A DNA stretch of 64,000 bases from Tepidicella baoligensis. GTDB taxonomy: Bacteria; Pseudomonadota; Gammaproteobacteria; Burkholderiales; Burkholderiaceae_C. Positions 1 to 9,724 of this stretch are shown one piece after another. The stretch lies in NCBI RefSeq assembly GCF_013432195.1, contig NZ_JACCDB010000007.1, positions 1 through 64,000 on the forward strand, in the 5' to 3' direction. The notes under the pieces were generated by a model. The model was not told where the DNA came from and made no database searches. It saw nothing but the letters and a program-made list of their open reading frames with translations. Positions within the stretch are counted from its first letter, which is position 1; each line of letters begins with the position of its first letter. The translations under genes were made by a program, and so were the position numbers.

Positions 1-20
1 GAATCCCCGTAGGGTCGCCA
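1..20 (+). tRNA. 3' end of a tRNA, probably tRNA-Glu (partial)
   Basis: The window opens inside a T-arm (GAATCCCC), followed by a 7-nt acceptor 3' strand TAGGGTC, discriminator G and encoded CCA. The T-loop/T-stem sequence and the discriminator G fit tRNA-Glu, which often precedes tRNA-Asp in Burkholderiales. The anticodon lies outside the window, so the identity is inferred from context. Confidence 0.6.
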
Positions 21-37
21 ACCACGCACATCTGCCA

Positions 38-114
38 GGAGTGGTAGTTCAGTTGGTCAGAATACCGGCCTGTCACGCCGGGGGTCGCGGGTTCGAGCCC
101 CGTCCACTCCGCCA
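38..114 (+). tRNA. tRNA-Asp(GTC)
   Basis: Complete 77-nt cloverleaf. The acceptor stem GGAGTGG pairs with CCACTCC, the discriminator is G, and CCA is encoded at 112-114. The anticodon GTC is at 72-74, between stem halves CCGGC and GCCGG. The T-arm contains GTTCGAG. It follows the partial upstream tRNA by 17 nt, so the two are probably processed from one transcript. Confidence 0.97.
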
Positions 115-122
115 ACCATTGC

Positions 123-157
123 AAGCCGTTGCCTTCTCGAGTGCAACGGCTTTTTGC
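123..157 (+). terminator. Rho-independent terminator of the tRNA operon
   Basis: The perfect 10-bp stem AAGCCGTTGC / GCAACGGCTT (123-132 with 143-152) is followed directly by a T run. It sits 8 nt after tRNA-Asp and just before the converging end of the cobA gene, so it ends the tRNA transcript. Confidence 0.9.
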
Positions 158-159
158 TT

Positions 160-966
160 TCAGGCGGCCACAGGCCAGGCGTCGGGTTCGGCAGCCATGG
201 AGGCGCTCTGCGCTGCGGCCAGCCCCTGGAGCACATCCCCCACCACGATGATCGACGGGCTGCCCAGCCGGTGGACGCTCAGCGTGTCGCACAACTCGCC
301 GAGGGTGGCCTGGGCATGCCGTTGCTGGGGCAGGCTGGCGTGCTGGACGATGGCCACCGGCGTGTGGGCTGGCAGGCCCTGCAGCAGGCCCTGCTGGATG
401 TCCGCCGCACTGGATATGCCCATGTAGATCACCAGCGTCAGCCGGGCCTGGTGGGCGCATTGCGCCAGCGCCGCCCAGTCGGTGCCTGGATCGCCGGGTT
501 TGGCGTGCCCGGTCACGAACACCACCCCGTGGGCGTGTTCGCGGTGGGTCAGCGGCACCTGCAGGGAGGTGACGGCGGCCAGGCCGGCCGTGATGCCGTT
601 GACCACCTGCACCGCCACACCGGCCGCGCGCAGGTGTTCCACCTCTTCGCCCCCCCGGCCGAAGATGAACGGATCGCCCCCCTTGAGCCGCACCACGGTC
701 TCACCGGTCAGCGCCTGCTGCACCATGAGTTTTTCGATGAAGGCTTGGGGCGTGGAGGCGCATCCGCCCCGTTTGCCGACATGGATGATACGGGCCTCTG
801 GACGGGCATGGGCCAGCACCGCGTCGTTGACGAGGTCGTCCACCAGCAGCACCGTGGCCGAAGCAATCGCCTTCACTGCCTTGAGGGTGAGGAGTTCCGG
901 GTCCCCTGGGCCGGCGCCGACGAGGGTGACGGATCCACGAGATGGGGGAAAAGCGGTGGCGTTCAT
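160..966 (-). CDS. cobA: uroporphyrinogen-III C-methyltransferase (SUMT)
   Basis: This 268-residue enzyme transfers two methyl groups from S-adenosylmethionine to uroporphyrinogen III, giving precorrin-2 for siroheme or cobalamin synthesis. The tetrapyrrole methylase fold is clear: the glycine-rich N-terminal motif [14 protein letters not shown] begins near residue 17, [13 protein letters not shown] lies near 95-107, and NGITAG follows. Length matches stand-alone SUMTs; there is no CysG-type dehydrogenase domain. In many Burkholderiales this gene serves sulfite/nitrite reductase siroheme, but no such reductase is in the window. It is transcribed divergently from tsaD across a 165-bp gap. Confidence 0.95.
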   Translation of the reverse strand: MNATAFPPSRGSVTLVGAGPGDPELLTLKAVKAIASATVLLVDDLVNDAVLAHARPEARIIHVGKRGGCASTPQAFIEKLMVQQALTGETVVRLKGGDPFIFGRGGEEVEHLRAAGVAVQVVNGITAGLAAVTSLQVPLTHREHAHGVVFVTGHAKPGDPGTDWAALAQCAHQARLTLVIYMGISSAADIQQGLLQGLPAHTPVAIVQHASLPQQRHAQATLGELCDTLSVHRLGSPSIIVVGDVLQGLAAAQSASMAAEPDAWPVAA

Positions 967-1118
967 GGGGTGTTTCCTGCAGAAGGGAAGAAGGGGGCGA
1001 GTCGATGGCCTCGAAGCAAGTCGACATGCTCATTGGCCAATTGTGAGCTTTCCTTGATGATTTCGGGTTATATGAAAAGATCGACCCCAGGCATGCCGCA
1101 GGGGACTTGCGGGCCGCG

Positions 1119-1124
1119 TACACT
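1119..1124 (+). promoter_or_regulatory. -10-like hexamer of tsaD (possible leaderless start)
   Basis: TACACT lies 7 nt before the tsaD ATG at 1132. Initiation about 7 nt downstream of a -10 box would start the mRNA at or next to the ATG. No convincing Shine-Dalgarno sequence is present and the -35 is weak. Confidence 0.4.
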
Positions 1125-1131
1125 CCCGGGC

Positions 1132-2187
1132 ATGCTGATCTTGGGAATCGAATCCTCTTGCGACGAAACCGGTGTGGCCCTGGTCGAGACCGGTGCCGGG
1201 GCGGTGCCCCGTCTGCTGGCGCATGACCTGCACAGCCAGATCGACATGCATCGGGCTTATGGAGGCGTGGTCCCCGAGCTGGCCAGCCGTGACCACATCC
1301 GCCGTGTGCTGCCGCTGACCGAGTCGGTGTTGTGGCAGGCGGGCAGGGCGCTTGCTGACGTCGATTGGATCGCCTACACGCGGGGCCCCGGTCTGGCGGG
1401 TGCGCTGCTGGTCGGGGCCGGGGTGGCGTGTGCCATGGCCGCTGCGCTCGACAAGCCCACCCTGGGCATCCACCACCTCGAAGGGCATTTGCTGTCGCCG
1501 TTCCTCAGTTCGGATCCGCCTGAGTTTCCCTTCGTCGCCTTGCTGGTGTCGGGGGGGCACACCCAACTCATGCGCGTGGATGGCGTCGGTCGCTACGAGC
1601 TGCTGGGGGAAACCATCGACGACGCCGCCGGTGAGGCGTTCGACAAGTCGGCCAAGCTCCTGGGGCTGGGTTATCCGGGTGGGCCGGCGCTGTCCCGGCT
1701 GGCGCAACAGGGCGATGCCGGGGCGTTCAAGCTGCCGCGCCCGCTGCTGCACAGCGGCGATCTGGACTTTTCTTTTGCCGGACTCAAGACGGCGGTACTC
1801 ACCCAGGCCCGCAAGCTGGGCGATGCGCTTGAATCCCGCAAGGCCGATCTGGCGGCCTCGACGCAAGCAGCCATCGTGGAGGTGCTGGTCCGGAAATCCT
1901 CGATGGCCTTGAAGCAAACCGGCCTGCGCCGGCTGGTCGTGGCCGGTGGCGTCGGGGCCAACGCACTGCTGCGCCAGGAGCTCGACGCGGCTTGTACTGC
2001 CGGGGGCGTGAGAGTCCATTACCCGGAGCTGCACCTGTGCACCGACAACGGCGCCATGATCGCCCTTGCCGCGGGTATGCGTCTGCAGGCAGGGTTGGCG
2101 TCCATCGGTCCGTCGGACGACCCGAGCCGCAACCCTTACGCTTTCGACGTCCGGCCCCGCTGGCCGCTGGCCGAGCTGGTGAGCTGA
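1132..2187 (+). CDS. tsaD: tRNA N6-adenosine threonylcarbamoyltransferase TsaD
   Basis: A 351-residue ASKHA-fold enzyme that, with TsaB and TsaE, attaches threonylcarbamoyl to A37 of ANN-decoding tRNAs. The N-terminus [14 protein letters not shown] is the family hallmark and fixes the start at 1132, although the reading frame is open far upstream. The metal-binding HLEGH (H115, H119) and the SGGHTQL segment are present, as is the C-terminal TDNGAMIA motif. No RBS is visible; a -10-like box sits 7 nt upstream of the ATG. Cytoplasmic and essential in most bacteria. Confidence 0.97.
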   Translation: MLILGIESSCDETGVALVETGAGAVPRLLAHDLHSQIDMHRAYGGVVPELASRDHIRRVLPLTESVLWQAGRALADVDWIAYTRGPGLAGALLVGAGVACAMAAALDKPTLGIHHLEGHLLSPFLSSDPPEFPFVALLVSGGHTQLMRVDGVGRYELLGETIDDAAGEAFDKSAKLLGLGYPGGPALSRLAQQGDAGAFKLPRPLLHSGDLDFSFAGLKTAVLTQARKLGDALESRKADLAASTQAAIVEVLVRKSSMALKQTGLRRLVVAGGVGANALLRQELDAACTAGGVRVHYPELHLCTDNGAMIALAAGMRLQAGLASIGPSDDPSRNPYAFDVRPRWPLAELVS

Positions 2188-2247
2188 CACCTCCACCTCC
2201 CGGCGGATACCCCTTTCGGGTGTCGATGCTGCACTGCAGTAAACTGG

Positions 2248-2281
2248 CGCCCCCATGCCCGCCAAGGGGGTGGTCTTTTTG
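2248..2281 (+). terminator. Probable terminator after tsaD
   Basis: CGCCCCC (2248-2254) can pair with GGGGGTG (2266-2272), with one G-U pair, across an 11-nt loop. TTTTT follows at 2276-2280. It lies 60 nt after the tsaD stop and just before the next gene. The stem is short and the loop wide. Confidence 0.5.
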
Positions 2282-2300
2282 TGTTTCGTTGAGTTCTTGC

Positions 2301-3665
2301 ATGATCTTGTTTTTTCGTGCGTCTTCCTCGGCTCGTCTGGCGCGTCGTTTCTGGTGGGGGGTATGCGGTCGGGTGCTTGCCGTGGGCGTGCTCACGGCCG
2401 CTGCGGTGGCCGTGATGGCACAGCCGGCTGCCGGCAACGGTGGACGCAGCGCCCAGCCTGCACCCATACGCATCGCCTTGATCGAGGGCTTGTCCGGTCC
2501 CATGGCCAACACGGGCGAGGCCGTATTCCGCAACCTGGTCTGGGCGGTGGAACGTGTCAACGCCCGCGGTGGCGTGCCGCTGCCAGGGGGCGCGCGTCCT
2601 TTGCAGATCGACCGCTTCGACAGCAAGGGCCAGACCGAAGAGGCCCTGTCCGCGCTGCGCTCCGCGATCGACGCCCGGATCTCCATCGTGATGCAGGGCA
2701 ACTCCTCGGCTGTTGCGGCCGGCCTGATCGAAGCCATCCAGCGTCACAACGAGCGCGATCCAGCACGCCGCGTGGTGTTCCTGAACTACGCCGCCGTGGA
2801 CCCCATCCTGACCAACGAGCGGTGCAGTTTCTGGCATTTCCGTTTCGATGCCCATGCCGACATGCGCATGTCCGCACTCATGGAGGTGCTCAAGGGCGAC
2901 CAGGAGGTTCGCAGCGTCTACCTGCTGGGCCAGGACTACAGCTTCGGCCATGCCGTGCTGCGCGAGGCTCGTCGCCAGCTCGCCGTCCACCGGCCCGACA
3001 TCCGCATCGTCGGTGACGAGCTGCACCCGCTCGCCCGCATCAAGGATTTTCTGCCCTACATCGCCAAGATCCGTGCCAGCGGCGCCGATGCGGTGATCAC
3101 CGGCAATTGGGGCAATGACCTGACCCTGCTCGTCAAGGCGGCGCGCGAGGCCGGCTTCAACGGCAAGTTCTACACCTTCTATGGCAACGCGCTGGGGGCG
3201 CCTGCCGCCATGGGGGATGCCGGCATCGGACGTGTGATCGCCGTGGCCGACTGGTTCCCCAATGTGCCCACGGCCGAGTCGCGAGCCTTCTATGAGGCGT
3301 TCCGCCAGCGCTTCCCGCGCCCGCAGGACGACTACGTGCACATGCGCATGCAGCTGATGGTGGAAGCGCTGGCCCAGGCCATCGAACGCGCGGGGGCCAC
3401 GCTGGCCCCCGGACAGGTGCCCGATGCCCTGGCCATTGCCCGGGAACTGGAGCGCGCCGACGTGACGCTGGCTGGCCAGCGCCTCACCATGCGCGCGGCC
3501 GATCACCAGGCCCAGCAGCCTCTGGTCGCTGCCGTCATGGAGCGCCAGGGCAGTGCCGGTGTGCCGTTCGACGTGGAGGGCTCCGGGTACGGCTTCCGCG
3601 TCATTCGCCAATTGCCCGCCAGCGCCTCCGAGATGCCACACACCTGCCAGATGTCACGTCCCTGA
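2301..3665 (+). CDS. ABC transporter substrate-binding protein, branched-chain amino acid type
   Basis: Predicted 454-residue periplasmic protein of the Leu/Ile/Val-binding (Peripla_BP_6) family. The ATG at 2301 gives an arginine-rich N-terminus and a hydrophobic stretch ending near MAQPAAG, consistent with a long signal peptide. The mature part starts PIRIALIEGLSGPMANTGE, typical of this family, and runs through two lobes to about residue 430. No permease or ATPase genes adjoin it, so its transporter partner and ligand are unknown. The reading frame is open further upstream through the tsaD end, but only this start gives a plausible leader; a distinct RBS is lacking. Confidence 0.8.
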   Translation: MILFFRASSSARLARRFWWGVCGRVLAVGVLTAAAVAVMAQPAAGNGGRSAQPAPIRIALIEGLSGPMANTGEAVFRNLVWAVERVNARGGVPLPGGARPLQIDRFDSKGQTEEALSALRSAIDARISIVMQGNSSAVAAGLIEAIQRHNERDPARRVVFLNYAAVDPILTNERCSFWHFRFDAHADMRMSALMEVLKGDQEVRSVYLLGQDYSFGHAVLREARRQLAVHRPDIRIVGDELHPLARIKDFLPYIAKIRASGADAVITGNWGNDLTLLVKAAREAGFNGKFYTFYGNALGAPAAMGDAGIGRVIAVADWFPNVPTAESRAFYEAFRQRFPRPQDDYVHMRMQLMVEALAQAIERAGATLAPGQVPDALAIARELERADVTLAGQRLTMRAADHQAQQPLVAAVMERQGSAGVPFDVEGSGYGFRVIRQLPASASEMPHTCQMSRP

Positions 3666-3705
3666 GAGGTTTCAAACAAAGGTCGTGCCTTTTTTCGACT
3701 GGGGT

Positions 3706-3711
3706 TATAAT
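3706..3711 (+). promoter_or_regulatory. rpsO promoter, -10 box TATAAT
   Basis: A perfect TATAAT stands 112 nt before the rpsO start. The matching -35 region is not obvious at 16-18 nt, so recognition may rely on the -10. The resulting leader of about 105 nt is long enough for the S15 translational feedback known in other bacteria, though I cannot draw its fold with confidence. Confidence 0.5.
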
Positions 3712-3823
3712 GATCGGCTGTCCGGCATGGGCCGGGCAACACGTCTGCTGCGGCAAACCCCTCGGGTCAATCCCGGTCGGGCCACCTGCGGCAGGTCGCA
3801 TGTCTCTTCAAAGGTAACGTTTC

Positions 3824-4090
3824 ATGATCAAGCAATCCGTCAAGGCCGAAGTCATCGCCGCCCACGCGCGTGCCGCCAACGACACCGGCAGCCCCGAAGT
3901 GCAGGTCGCCATCCTGACTGCCCGCATCAACGAGCTGACCCCCCATTTCAAGACTCACCACAAGGACCATCACGGTCGCCGCGGCCTGCTCAAGATGGTG
4001 AGCCGCCGCCGCAAGCTTCTGGACTACCTCAAGTCCAAGGACTCCGACCGCTATGTGGCCCTGATCCAGAAGCTGGGTCTGCGCAAGTAA
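3824..4090 (+). CDS. rpsO: 30S ribosomal protein S15
   Basis: The 88-residue small-subunit protein binds the central domain of 16S rRNA early in assembly. It begins [20 protein letters not shown] and carries the conserved [23 protein letters not shown] and RRGLL segments. Length equals the family norm. An AAAGGT ribosome site precedes the ATG. The order rpsO-pnp is conserved across proteobacteria. A strong terminator follows, so pnp expression depends on readthrough or its own promoter. Confidence 0.99.
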   Translation: MIKQSVKAEVIAAHARAANDTGSPEVQVAILTARINELTPHFKTHHKDHHGRRGLLKMVSRRRKLLDYLKSKDSDRYVALIQKLGLRK

Positions 4091-4121
4091 TCCGGTTTGG
4101 TGTCTCGCTGAACCACACAAG

Positions 4122-4156
4122 ACGCCTGGGTTGCTCAGCCGCCCCAGGCGTTTTTC
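4122..4156 (+). terminator. Rho-independent terminator between rpsO and pnp
   Basis: The perfect 9-bp stem ACGCCTGGG / CCCAGGCGT (4122-4130 with 4143-4151), with a 12-nt loop, is followed by TTTTTC. It separates rpsO from pnp as in Escherichia coli. Confidence 0.9.
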
Positions 4157-4197
4157 GCTTCAATCACCGGAGTTCGCTGTTCAGATCGAAGCTGTGT

Positions 4198-4237
4198 CAT
4201 TCCAACGGGGCGGCCCGTGTGCCGGTTCGCTGGAATG
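4198..4237 (+). other. Hairpin in the pnp 5' leader
   Basis: CATTCCA (4198-4204) pairs with TGGAATG (4231-4237), and an inner CGGG/CCCG can extend the structure. It lies about 75 nt before the pnp start. In E. coli a leader stem-loop of pnp is cut by RNase III and mediates PNPase autoregulation; an equivalent role here is inferred from position only. Confidence 0.4.
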
Positions 4238-4310
4238 GCATCGTGTTCTGAAGGCGTGTCTCCAGGCAGGGTGCGTGGCCTGATACGCACAACACTCACA
4301 GGAGCACAAC

Positions 4311-6440
4311 ATGAGCCTCTTCAACAAAGTCACCAAAACCTTCCAGTGGGGCCAGCACACGGTCCGCATGGAGACCGGCGAAATCGCCCGTCAGGCCACG
4401 GGCGCCGTGCTGCTCGACATGGAGGGCACCGTGGTGCTGGCCACCGTCGTGGCCAAGCAGGACGCCAAGGCTGGCCAGGATTTTTTCCCCCTGACGGTGG
4501 ATTACATCGAAAAATCCTACGCCGCCGGCAAGATCCCCGGCAGCTTCTTCAAACGTGAAGGTCGCCCGAGCGAATACGAAACCCTCACCAGCCGCCTGAT
4601 CGACCGCCCGATCCGCCCGCTGTTTCCCGAGGGTTTTTTCAACGAAGTGCAGGTCGTCATCCACACCCTGTCGCTCAACCCCGAGGTGGATGCCGACATC
4701 CCCGCGATGATTGCCACCAGCGCTGCGCTGGCCATCTCCGGTATTCCCTTCAACGGTCCCATCGGGGCGGCCCGTGTCGGCTACATCAATGGACAGTACG
4801 TGCTCAACCCTGGGCAGACCGAGCGCGCCAACAGCCAGATGGATCTGGTCGTGGCGGGCACCGAAGCCGCGGTGCTGATGGTCGAGTCCGAGGCCCAGCA
4901 ACTGTCTGAAGAGGTGATGCTGGGGGCCGTGGTGTTTGGTCATGAGCAGGGCAACATCGCCATTGCTGCCATCAACGATCTGGTGCGCGAAGCCGGCAAG
5001 CCCGAATGGGATTGGCAGCCGCCCGCCAAGGACGAGACGCTGATCGCCAAGGTCGAGGCTCTGGGTCGTGACAAACTGGTTGCCGCCTATCAGATTCGCA
5101 ACAAGCAGGCACGCACCCAGGCTTGTCGCGAGGCCTATGCCGCCGTCATGGATGGCCTGAAGGCCGACGGTGTGGAGTTCGACGCAGTCAAGGTTCAGGA
5201 TCTGCTGTTCAACATCGAGGCTTCGATCGTTCGCGGCCAGATCCTGGCCGGTGAGCCCCGCATCGACGGCCGTGACACGCGCACGGTGCGCCCGATCGAA
5301 ATCCGCACGGGTGTGCTGCCGCGCACCCATGGATCGGCCTTGTTCACCCGTGGCGAAACCCAGGCTTTGGTCATCGCGACGCTGGGCACCGATCGCGACG
5401 CGCAGCGCATCGACGCGCTGTCGGGCGACTTCGAAGACCGCTTCATGCTGCACTACAACATGCCGCCCTTCGCCACCGGCGAAACCGGCCGTGTCGGTTC
5501 GCCCAAGCGCCGCGAGATCGGTCACGGCCGTTTGGCCAAGCGTGCCCTGGTCGCAGCCCTGCCCAGCAAGGAAGAATTTCCCTACACCCTGCGTGTGGTG
5601 TCCGAAATCACCGAATCCAACGGCTCGTCGTCCATGGCGTCCGTCTGCGGCGGCTGTCTGGCGCTGATGGATGCCGGTGTGCCCATGAAGGCCCATGTGG
5701 CCGGCATTGCCATGGGCCTCATCAAAGAGGGCAACAAGTTCGCCGTGCTCACCGACATTCTGGGCGATGAAGACCACCTCGGCGACATGGACTTCAAGGT
5801 GGCCGGTACCACCCAGGGTGTGACCGCCCTGCAGATGGACATCAAGATCCAGGGCATCACCAAGGAAATCATGCAGGTGGCCTTGGCGCAGGCCAAGGAA
5901 GCGCGCCTGCACATCCTGGGCAAGATGCAGGAGGCCATGGGCGAGGCCAAGGCCGACATTTCCGATTTCGCGCCGCGCCTCTATACCATGAAGATCAACC
6001 CCGAGAAGATCCGTGACGTGATCGGCAAGGGTGGGGCCACCATCCGCGCGCTGACCGAAGAGACCGGCACCCAGATCGACATCGCCGAGGATGGCACCAT
6101 CACCATCGCGTCGGCCGATGGCGCCAAGGCGGAAGAGGCCAAGCGCCGCATCGCCGAAATCACCGCTGAAGTCGAGATCGGCAAGGTGTATGAAGGCCCG
6201 GTCACCAAAATTCTCGATTTTGGTGCCTTGGTCAACCTGTTGCCCGGCAAGGACGGTCTGTTGCACATCAGCCAGATCGCGCACCAGCGCGTCGAGAAAG
6301 TCACCGACTTCCTCAAGGAAGGTCAGATCGTCAAGGTGAAGGTGTTGGAAACCGACGACAAGGGTCGTATCAAGCTGTCCATGAAGGCGCTGATCGACCG
6401 CGAGGAAGCGGCCGCCCAACAGCAACAACAGCAGCAGTGA
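4311..6440 (+). CDS. pnp: polyribonucleotide nucleotidyltransferase (PNPase)
   Basis: A 709-residue phosphorolytic 3'-5' exoribonuclease that degrades RNA to nucleoside diphosphates, often within the degradosome. Two RNase PH domains occupy about residues 1-550; [20 protein letters not shown] marks the second core. A KH domain follows (VIGKGG near 570-575), then an S1 domain from about 620 ([16 protein letters not shown]). The protein ends in a run of seven glutamines, which is unusual but probably just a low-complexity tail. The RBS AGGAG lies 8 nt before the ATG. The next gene starts 10 nt after the stop. Confidence 0.98.
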   Translation: MSLFNKVTKTFQWGQHTVRMETGEIARQATGAVLLDMEGTVVLATVVAKQDAKAGQDFFPLTVDYIEKSYAAGKIPGSFFKREGRPSEYETLTSRLIDRPIRPLFPEGFFNEVQVVIHTLSLNPEVDADIPAMIATSAALAISGIPFNGPIGAARVGYINGQYVLNPGQTERANSQMDLVVAGTEAAVLMVESEAQQLSEEVMLGAVVFGHEQGNIAIAAINDLVREAGKPEWDWQPPAKDETLIAKVEALGRDKLVAAYQIRNKQARTQACREAYAAVMDGLKADGVEFDAVKVQDLLFNIEASIVRGQILAGEPRIDGRDTRTVRPIEIRTGVLPRTHGSALFTRGETQALVIATLGTDRDAQRIDALSGDFEDRFMLHYNMPPFATGETGRVGSPKRREIGHGRLAKRALVAALPSKEEFPYTLRVVSEITESNGSSSMASVCGGCLALMDAGVPMKAHVAGIAMGLIKEGNKFAVLTDILGDEDHLGDMDFKVAGTTQGVTALQMDIKIQGITKEIMQVALAQAKEARLHILGKMQEAMGEAKADISDFAPRLYTMKINPEKIRDVIGKGGATIRALTEETGTQIDIAEDGTITIASADGAKAEEAKRRIAEITAEVEIGKVYEGPVTKILDFGALVNLLPGKDGLLHISQIAHQRVEKVTDFLKEGQIVKVKVLETDDKGRIKLSMKALIDREEAAAQQQQQQQ

Positions 6441-6450
6441 TCGGACCGTC

Positions 6451-7461
6451 ATGACGCAGACCATGCGAGTGGTGGAGATTTCGGCCTATGGTGCACCCGA
6501 GGTGTTGCGCCTGGCCGAGCGCGAGCGTCCGGTGCCTGGCGCAGGGGAGTGCCTGATCCGGGTCGCGGCTTCAGGTGTCAACCGGCCCGACGTGCTGCAA
6601 CGCACCGGCAACTACCCGGTGCCGCCTGGGGCATCCGACATTCCCGGCCTGGAGGTCGCGGGCGTGATCGAGGACGGTGATGCGGCTGCACTGGCCGAGG
6701 TCGGGCTGGCCGTGGGGGACCACGTCTGCGCACTGGTGGCCGGTGGCGGCTACGCCGAATACTGTGTGGCTCCGGTGGGGCAGTGCCTGCCGGTGCCCCG
6801 TGGCTGGTCTGATCTGGAGGCCTCTGGGCTGCCGGAAACCTTCTTCACGGTGTGGAGCAACGTCTTCGACCGTGGGCGCTTGCAGGCCGGTGAAACCCTG
6901 CTGGTACAGGGAGGTTCCAGTGGCATCGGTGTCACCGCCATCCAGATGGCCAAGGCCATGGGGGCGACCGTCATCGTGACTGTGGGCAGCGAAGACAAGG
7001 CGCAGGCCTGCCTTGCGCTCGGCGCCGACCACGCCATTCTCTACAAGACGCAGGATTTCGTGCGCGAGGTGGCCGATTTCACCGCTGGCCGTGGCGTGGA
7101 CGTCATCCTCGACATGGTGGCCGGCCCCTATGTGGCTCGCGAACTCGACTGCCTGGCCGAAGACGGGCGCCTGGTCATCATCGCGGTGCAGGGCGGTGTG
7201 AACGCCGAGATTCACGCCGGCAAGGTGTTGCGCCGGCGCCTCACCATCACCGGTTCCACACTGCGCCCGCGTCCGGTGGCCTTCAAGGCTGCCATCGCGC
7301 GCCAGTTGCGTGAGCACATCTGGCCGCTGCTGGAGTCCGGGCGTATCCGCCCCGTCGTATATGGCGTGTTCGCACCGGCCGAAGCTGCCCAGGCGCACGC
7401 GCTGATGGAGTCCAATCGGCACATAGGCAAGCTCCTGATCGACTGGGGCCGTATCGGCTGA
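6451..7461 (+). CDS. NAD(P)H-quinone oxidoreductase, PIG3/QOR-type MDR family
   Basis: Predicted 336-residue medium-chain dehydrogenase/reductase without structural zinc. Hallmarks are the GroES-like N-terminal half ([17 protein letters not shown]), [18 protein letters not shown], and the nucleotide-binding [20 protein letters not shown]. The protein probably reduces quinones with NADPH in the cytoplasm; the physiological substrate is unknown. It is part of the pnp-tpiA-secG run and is likely cotranscribed with both neighbours (10 bp on each side). A second ATG at 6463 (MRVVEIS) is an alternative start that would better fit family alignments. Confidence 0.9.
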   Translation: MTQTMRVVEISAYGAPEVLRLAERERPVPGAGECLIRVAASGVNRPDVLQRTGNYPVPPGASDIPGLEVAGVIEDGDAAALAEVGLAVGDHVCALVAGGGYAEYCVAPVGQCLPVPRGWSDLEASGLPETFFTVWSNVFDRGRLQAGETLLVQGGSSGIGVTAIQMAKAMGATVIVTVGSEDKAQACLALGADHAILYKTQDFVREVADFTAGRGVDVILDMVAGPYVARELDCLAEDGRLVIIAVQGGVNAEIHAGKVLRRRLTITGSTLRPRPVAFKAAIARQLREHIWPLLESGRIRPVVYGVFAPAEAAQAHALMESNRHIGKLLIDWGRIG

Positions 7462-7471
7462 AGGGGGCGAA

Positions 7472-8227
7472 ATGAGGAAAAAACTCATTGTCGGCAACTG
7501 GAAGATGAACGGGAGCTTGCAAGCCAATGCCGCGTTGCTCGAGCAACTGCGCAACGGCTACGATCCCGCCCGCGCCGAACTCGCGGTGTGTGCCAGCGCG
7601 CCTTACCTGGCGCAACTGCAATCGTTGCTGGCAGGCTCCGGTATCGACTGGGGGGCGCAGGATGTTTCGGCTCACGAACCCGGTGCCTACACCGGCGAGG
7701 TCAGCGCCGAGATGCTACGTGATTTCGCCTGTCGTTATGTCATCGTCGGCCATTCGGAGCGTCGCCAGTACCACGGTGAGAGCGACGACGTGGTGGCGGC
7801 CAAGGCGCAGCGTGCGCTGTCGGCCGGCATCACCCCCATCGTGTGTGTGGGTGAGACCTGGCGTGACCGCGAAGCCGGGCGGACCGAGTTCGTGGTTAAA
7901 CGTCAGTTGTCCGCCGTCATCCACACCGTCGGCCATTGCACCAGCGAAATCGTCGTGGCTTACGAGCCGGTCTGGGCCATCGGCACCGGCCAGACCGCCA
8001 CGCCTGAACAGGCTCAGGCGGTGCATGCCGTGCTGAGGGCCCAGCTGCGTGCGGCCACGGCCCATGCGGATCGCAATCGCATCCTGTATGGCGGCAGCAT
8101 GAACCCGGCCAATGCGGCCGCTCTGCTGGCCCAGCCCGACGTCGATGGGGGCCTGATTGGAAGCGCCTCCCTGGATGCGGGCCAGTTCCTGTCTATCGTG
8201 GCCGCCTGTCCATGGGTGGCCCAGTGA
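7472..8227 (+). CDS. tpiA: triosephosphate isomerase
   Basis: The 251-residue TIM-barrel enzyme interconverts dihydroxyacetone phosphate and glyceraldehyde-3-phosphate. Catalytic residues are visible: N9 and K11 in VGNWKMNG, H94 in IVGHSERR, and E165 in [11 protein letters not shown]. The phosphate-binding GGSMNPANA and GGLIGSASL segments are intact. An AGGGGG ribosome site precedes the ATG. secG begins 16 nt downstream. Confidence 0.99.
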   Translation: MRKKLIVGNWKMNGSLQANAALLEQLRNGYDPARAELAVCASAPYLAQLQSLLAGSGIDWGAQDVSAHEPGAYTGEVSAEMLRDFACRYVIVGHSERRQYHGESDDVVAAKAQRALSAGITPIVCVGETWRDREAGRTEFVVKRQLSAVIHTVGHCTSEIVVAYEPVWAIGTGQTATPEQAQAVHAVLRAQLRAATAHADRNRILYGGSMNPANAAALLAQPDVDGGLIGSASLDAGQFLSIVAACPWVAQ

Positions 8228-8243
8228 TTATTCGGAGTCTTGT

Positions 8244-8612
8244 ATGAACGTCCTGTTGACCATTCTTCTCGCGGTCCAATTGCTGTCGGCACTGGCCATG
8301 ATCGGCCTCATCCTCGTCCAGCACGGCAAAGGGGCGGACGCCGGCGCCGCTTTCGGTGGAGGCGGGGCTGGCTCGGCGACTCTCTTCGGCGCCAGTGGCG
8401 GGGCCAACTTCCTGTCGCGCAGCACCGCCGTGCTGGCCACGGTGTTTCTGGCCTGCACCTTGGGCTTGGCCTATTTCGGTCATCAACGCCCGGTCGCCAG
8501 CAGCGGCAGCGTCCTGGAAAACCTGCCGGTGGAAACGGTGCCTGCCGCCCCTGCGCAAATCCCCGATGCCGTGCCCGCTCCGGCTGGTGCCGCCCAGATT
8601 CCCGGGCAGTGA
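8244..8612 (+). CDS. secG: protein translocase subunit SecG
   Basis: A 122-residue inner-membrane subunit of the SecYEG translocon. The first transmembrane segment spans about residues 2-24, followed by the conserved loop GLILVQHGKGADAGAAFGGG and LFGASGGANFLSRSTA, then the second membrane segment. The C-terminal Ala/Pro-rich tail is typical of betaproteobacterial SecG. The start at 8244 has GGAG upstream. The order tpiA-secG-tRNA-Leu-nuo is conserved widely in proteobacteria. Confidence 0.96.
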   Translation: MNVLLTILLAVQLLSALAMIGLILVQHGKGADAGAAFGGGGAGSATLFGASGGANFLSRSTAVLATVFLACTLGLAYFGHQRPVASSGSVLENLPVETVPAAPAQIPDAVPAPAGAAQIPGQ

Positions 8613-8711
8613 GTCGGGCATCCGAAAAAACCCTGATTTTTCAAGGTAGAATCATGGTCTGTCGTGTGGCAGGTGAGGTACAGCAAGAGCCTGCCACCGA
8701 TGAATTCCCTT

Positions 8712-8796
8712 GCCGACGTGGTGAAATTGGTAGACACGCTATCTTGAGGGGGTAGTGGCGAAAGCTGTGCGAGTTCGAGTCTCGCCGTCGGCACCA
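8712..8796 (+). tRNA. tRNA-Leu(GAG)
   Basis: A class II tRNA of 85 nt with encoded CCA. The acceptor GCCGACG pairs with CGTCGGC. The anticodon GAG is at 8746-8748, between stem strands CTATC and GGTAG. A variable arm (TGGCGAAAGCTG region) is present and the T-arm reads GAGTTCGAGTCTC. It lies between secG and nuoA and probably shares a transcript with the nuo operon. A weak -10-like TAGAAT at 8647-8652 may provide its promoter. Confidence 0.97.
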
Positions 8797-8836
8797 ATTC
8801 AACAAGGCGCGCCTGGCGCGTCCGCAGGATAGCCAA

Positions 8837-9196
8837 ATGAACCTAGAGCAATACCTTCCAGTTCTTTTGTTTATTCTGGTGGGTCTTGCAGTTGGGGTAC
8901 TCCCCCAGGTGTTGGGCTACATTCTGGGGCCCAATCGGCCGGACCCGGAAAAAAACTCCCCTTACGAGTGTGGTTTCGAGGCCTTCGAGGACGCGCGCAT
9001 GAAGTTCGATGTGCGCTACTACCTTGTTGCCATTCTGTTTATCCTGTTCGATCTCGAAATCGCATTCCTCATCCCCTGGGCGGTTGCGTTTTCCGACATT
9101 GGGGTGGTGGGCTTCTGGGCTGGGGTGATGTTCCTTGCCATTCTGGTCGTGGGCTTCATCTACGAGTGGAAAAAAGGCGCCCTGGACTGGGAATGA
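8837..9196 (+). CDS. nuoA: NADH-quinone oxidoreductase subunit A
   Basis: A 119-residue membrane-arm subunit of complex I with three predicted transmembrane helices (about residues 7-30, 62-83 and 88-110). The family signature [20 protein letters not shown] lies in the first loop, with the cysteine of the deep-deep/active-state loop of complex I. First gene of the 14-gene operon, 40 nt after tRNA-Leu. AGGAT before the ATG serves as ribosome site. Confidence 0.98.
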   Translation: MNLEQYLPVLLFILVGLAVGVLPQVLGYILGPNRPDPEKNSPYECGFEAFEDARMKFDVRYYLVAILFILFDLEIAFLIPWAVAFSDIGVVGFWAGVMFLAILVVGFIYEWKKGALDWE

Positions 9197-9223
9197 CGTC
9201 GTCGAACCGGCAAGGAGTCTTGA

Positions 9224-9703
9224 ATGATTGAGGGTGTCTTCAAGGAAGGCTTCATCACCACCAGCTACGACTCGGTGGTGAACTGGGCCAAGACGGGCTC
9301 ACTGTGGCCCATGACTTTTGGTCTGGCCTGTTGTGCCGTCGAGATGATGCACGCCGCCACGGCGCGCTACGATCTGGCGCGATTCGGTGCCGAGGTTTTT
9401 CGAGCCAGTCCGCGTCAGTCCGATCTGATGATCGTGGCGGGCACGCTGTGCAACAAGATGGCGCCGGCCCTGCGCAAAGTCTACGATCAGATGGCCGAAC
9501 CACGTTGGGTCATTTCCATGGGCTCCTGTGCCAACGGTGGCGGCTATTACCACTACAGTTACTCCGTGGTGCGTGGCTGCGACCGCATCGTGCCGGTGGA
9601 TGTCTACGTGCCGGGCTGTCCGCCCACGGCCGAGGCGCTGATCTACGGCATCATCCAGTTGCAGCAGAAGATTCGTCGTACCAACACCATTGCACGCGCC
9701 TAA
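9224..9703 (+). CDS. nuoB: NADH-quinone oxidoreductase subunit B
   Basis: A 159-residue subunit holding the terminal [4Fe-4S] cluster N2 that donates electrons to ubiquinone. The four ligand cysteines are C36 and C37 (tandem, [10 protein letters not shown]), C102 (MGSCANGG) and C132 (VPGCPPT). It contacts NuoD at the quinone pocket. The RBS AAGGAG lies just upstream. Confidence 0.99.
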   Translation: MIEGVFKEGFITTSYDSVVNWAKTGSLWPMTFGLACCAVEMMHAATARYDLARFGAEVFRASPRQSDLMIVAGTLCNKMAPALRKVYDQMAEPRWVISMGSCANGGGYYHYSYSVVRGCDRIVPVDVYVPGCPPTAEALIYGIIQLQQKIRRTNTIARA

Positions 9704-9724
9704 AGAGGCGGGGAGGCTCATTCG

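Noticed and set aside
1057-1072. 14-bp match (TGATTTCGGGTTAT) between the cobA-tsaD gap and 26669-26685
   Set aside because: It is a single short match in unrelated contexts without symmetry; likely chance, although a CysB-type site near cobA cannot be excluded.
154-2187. A 677-codon frame that would fuse extra sequence to TsaD
   Set aside because: The first 326 codons are antisense to cobA and have no homology; the canonical TsaD N-terminus begins at 1132.
4296-6464. Long open frame on the minus strand opposite pnp (722 codons)
   Set aside because: It is the antisense shadow of a highly conserved GC-rich gene; its translation is Asp/His/Gly-rich with no recognisable domain, and pnp itself is unmistakable.
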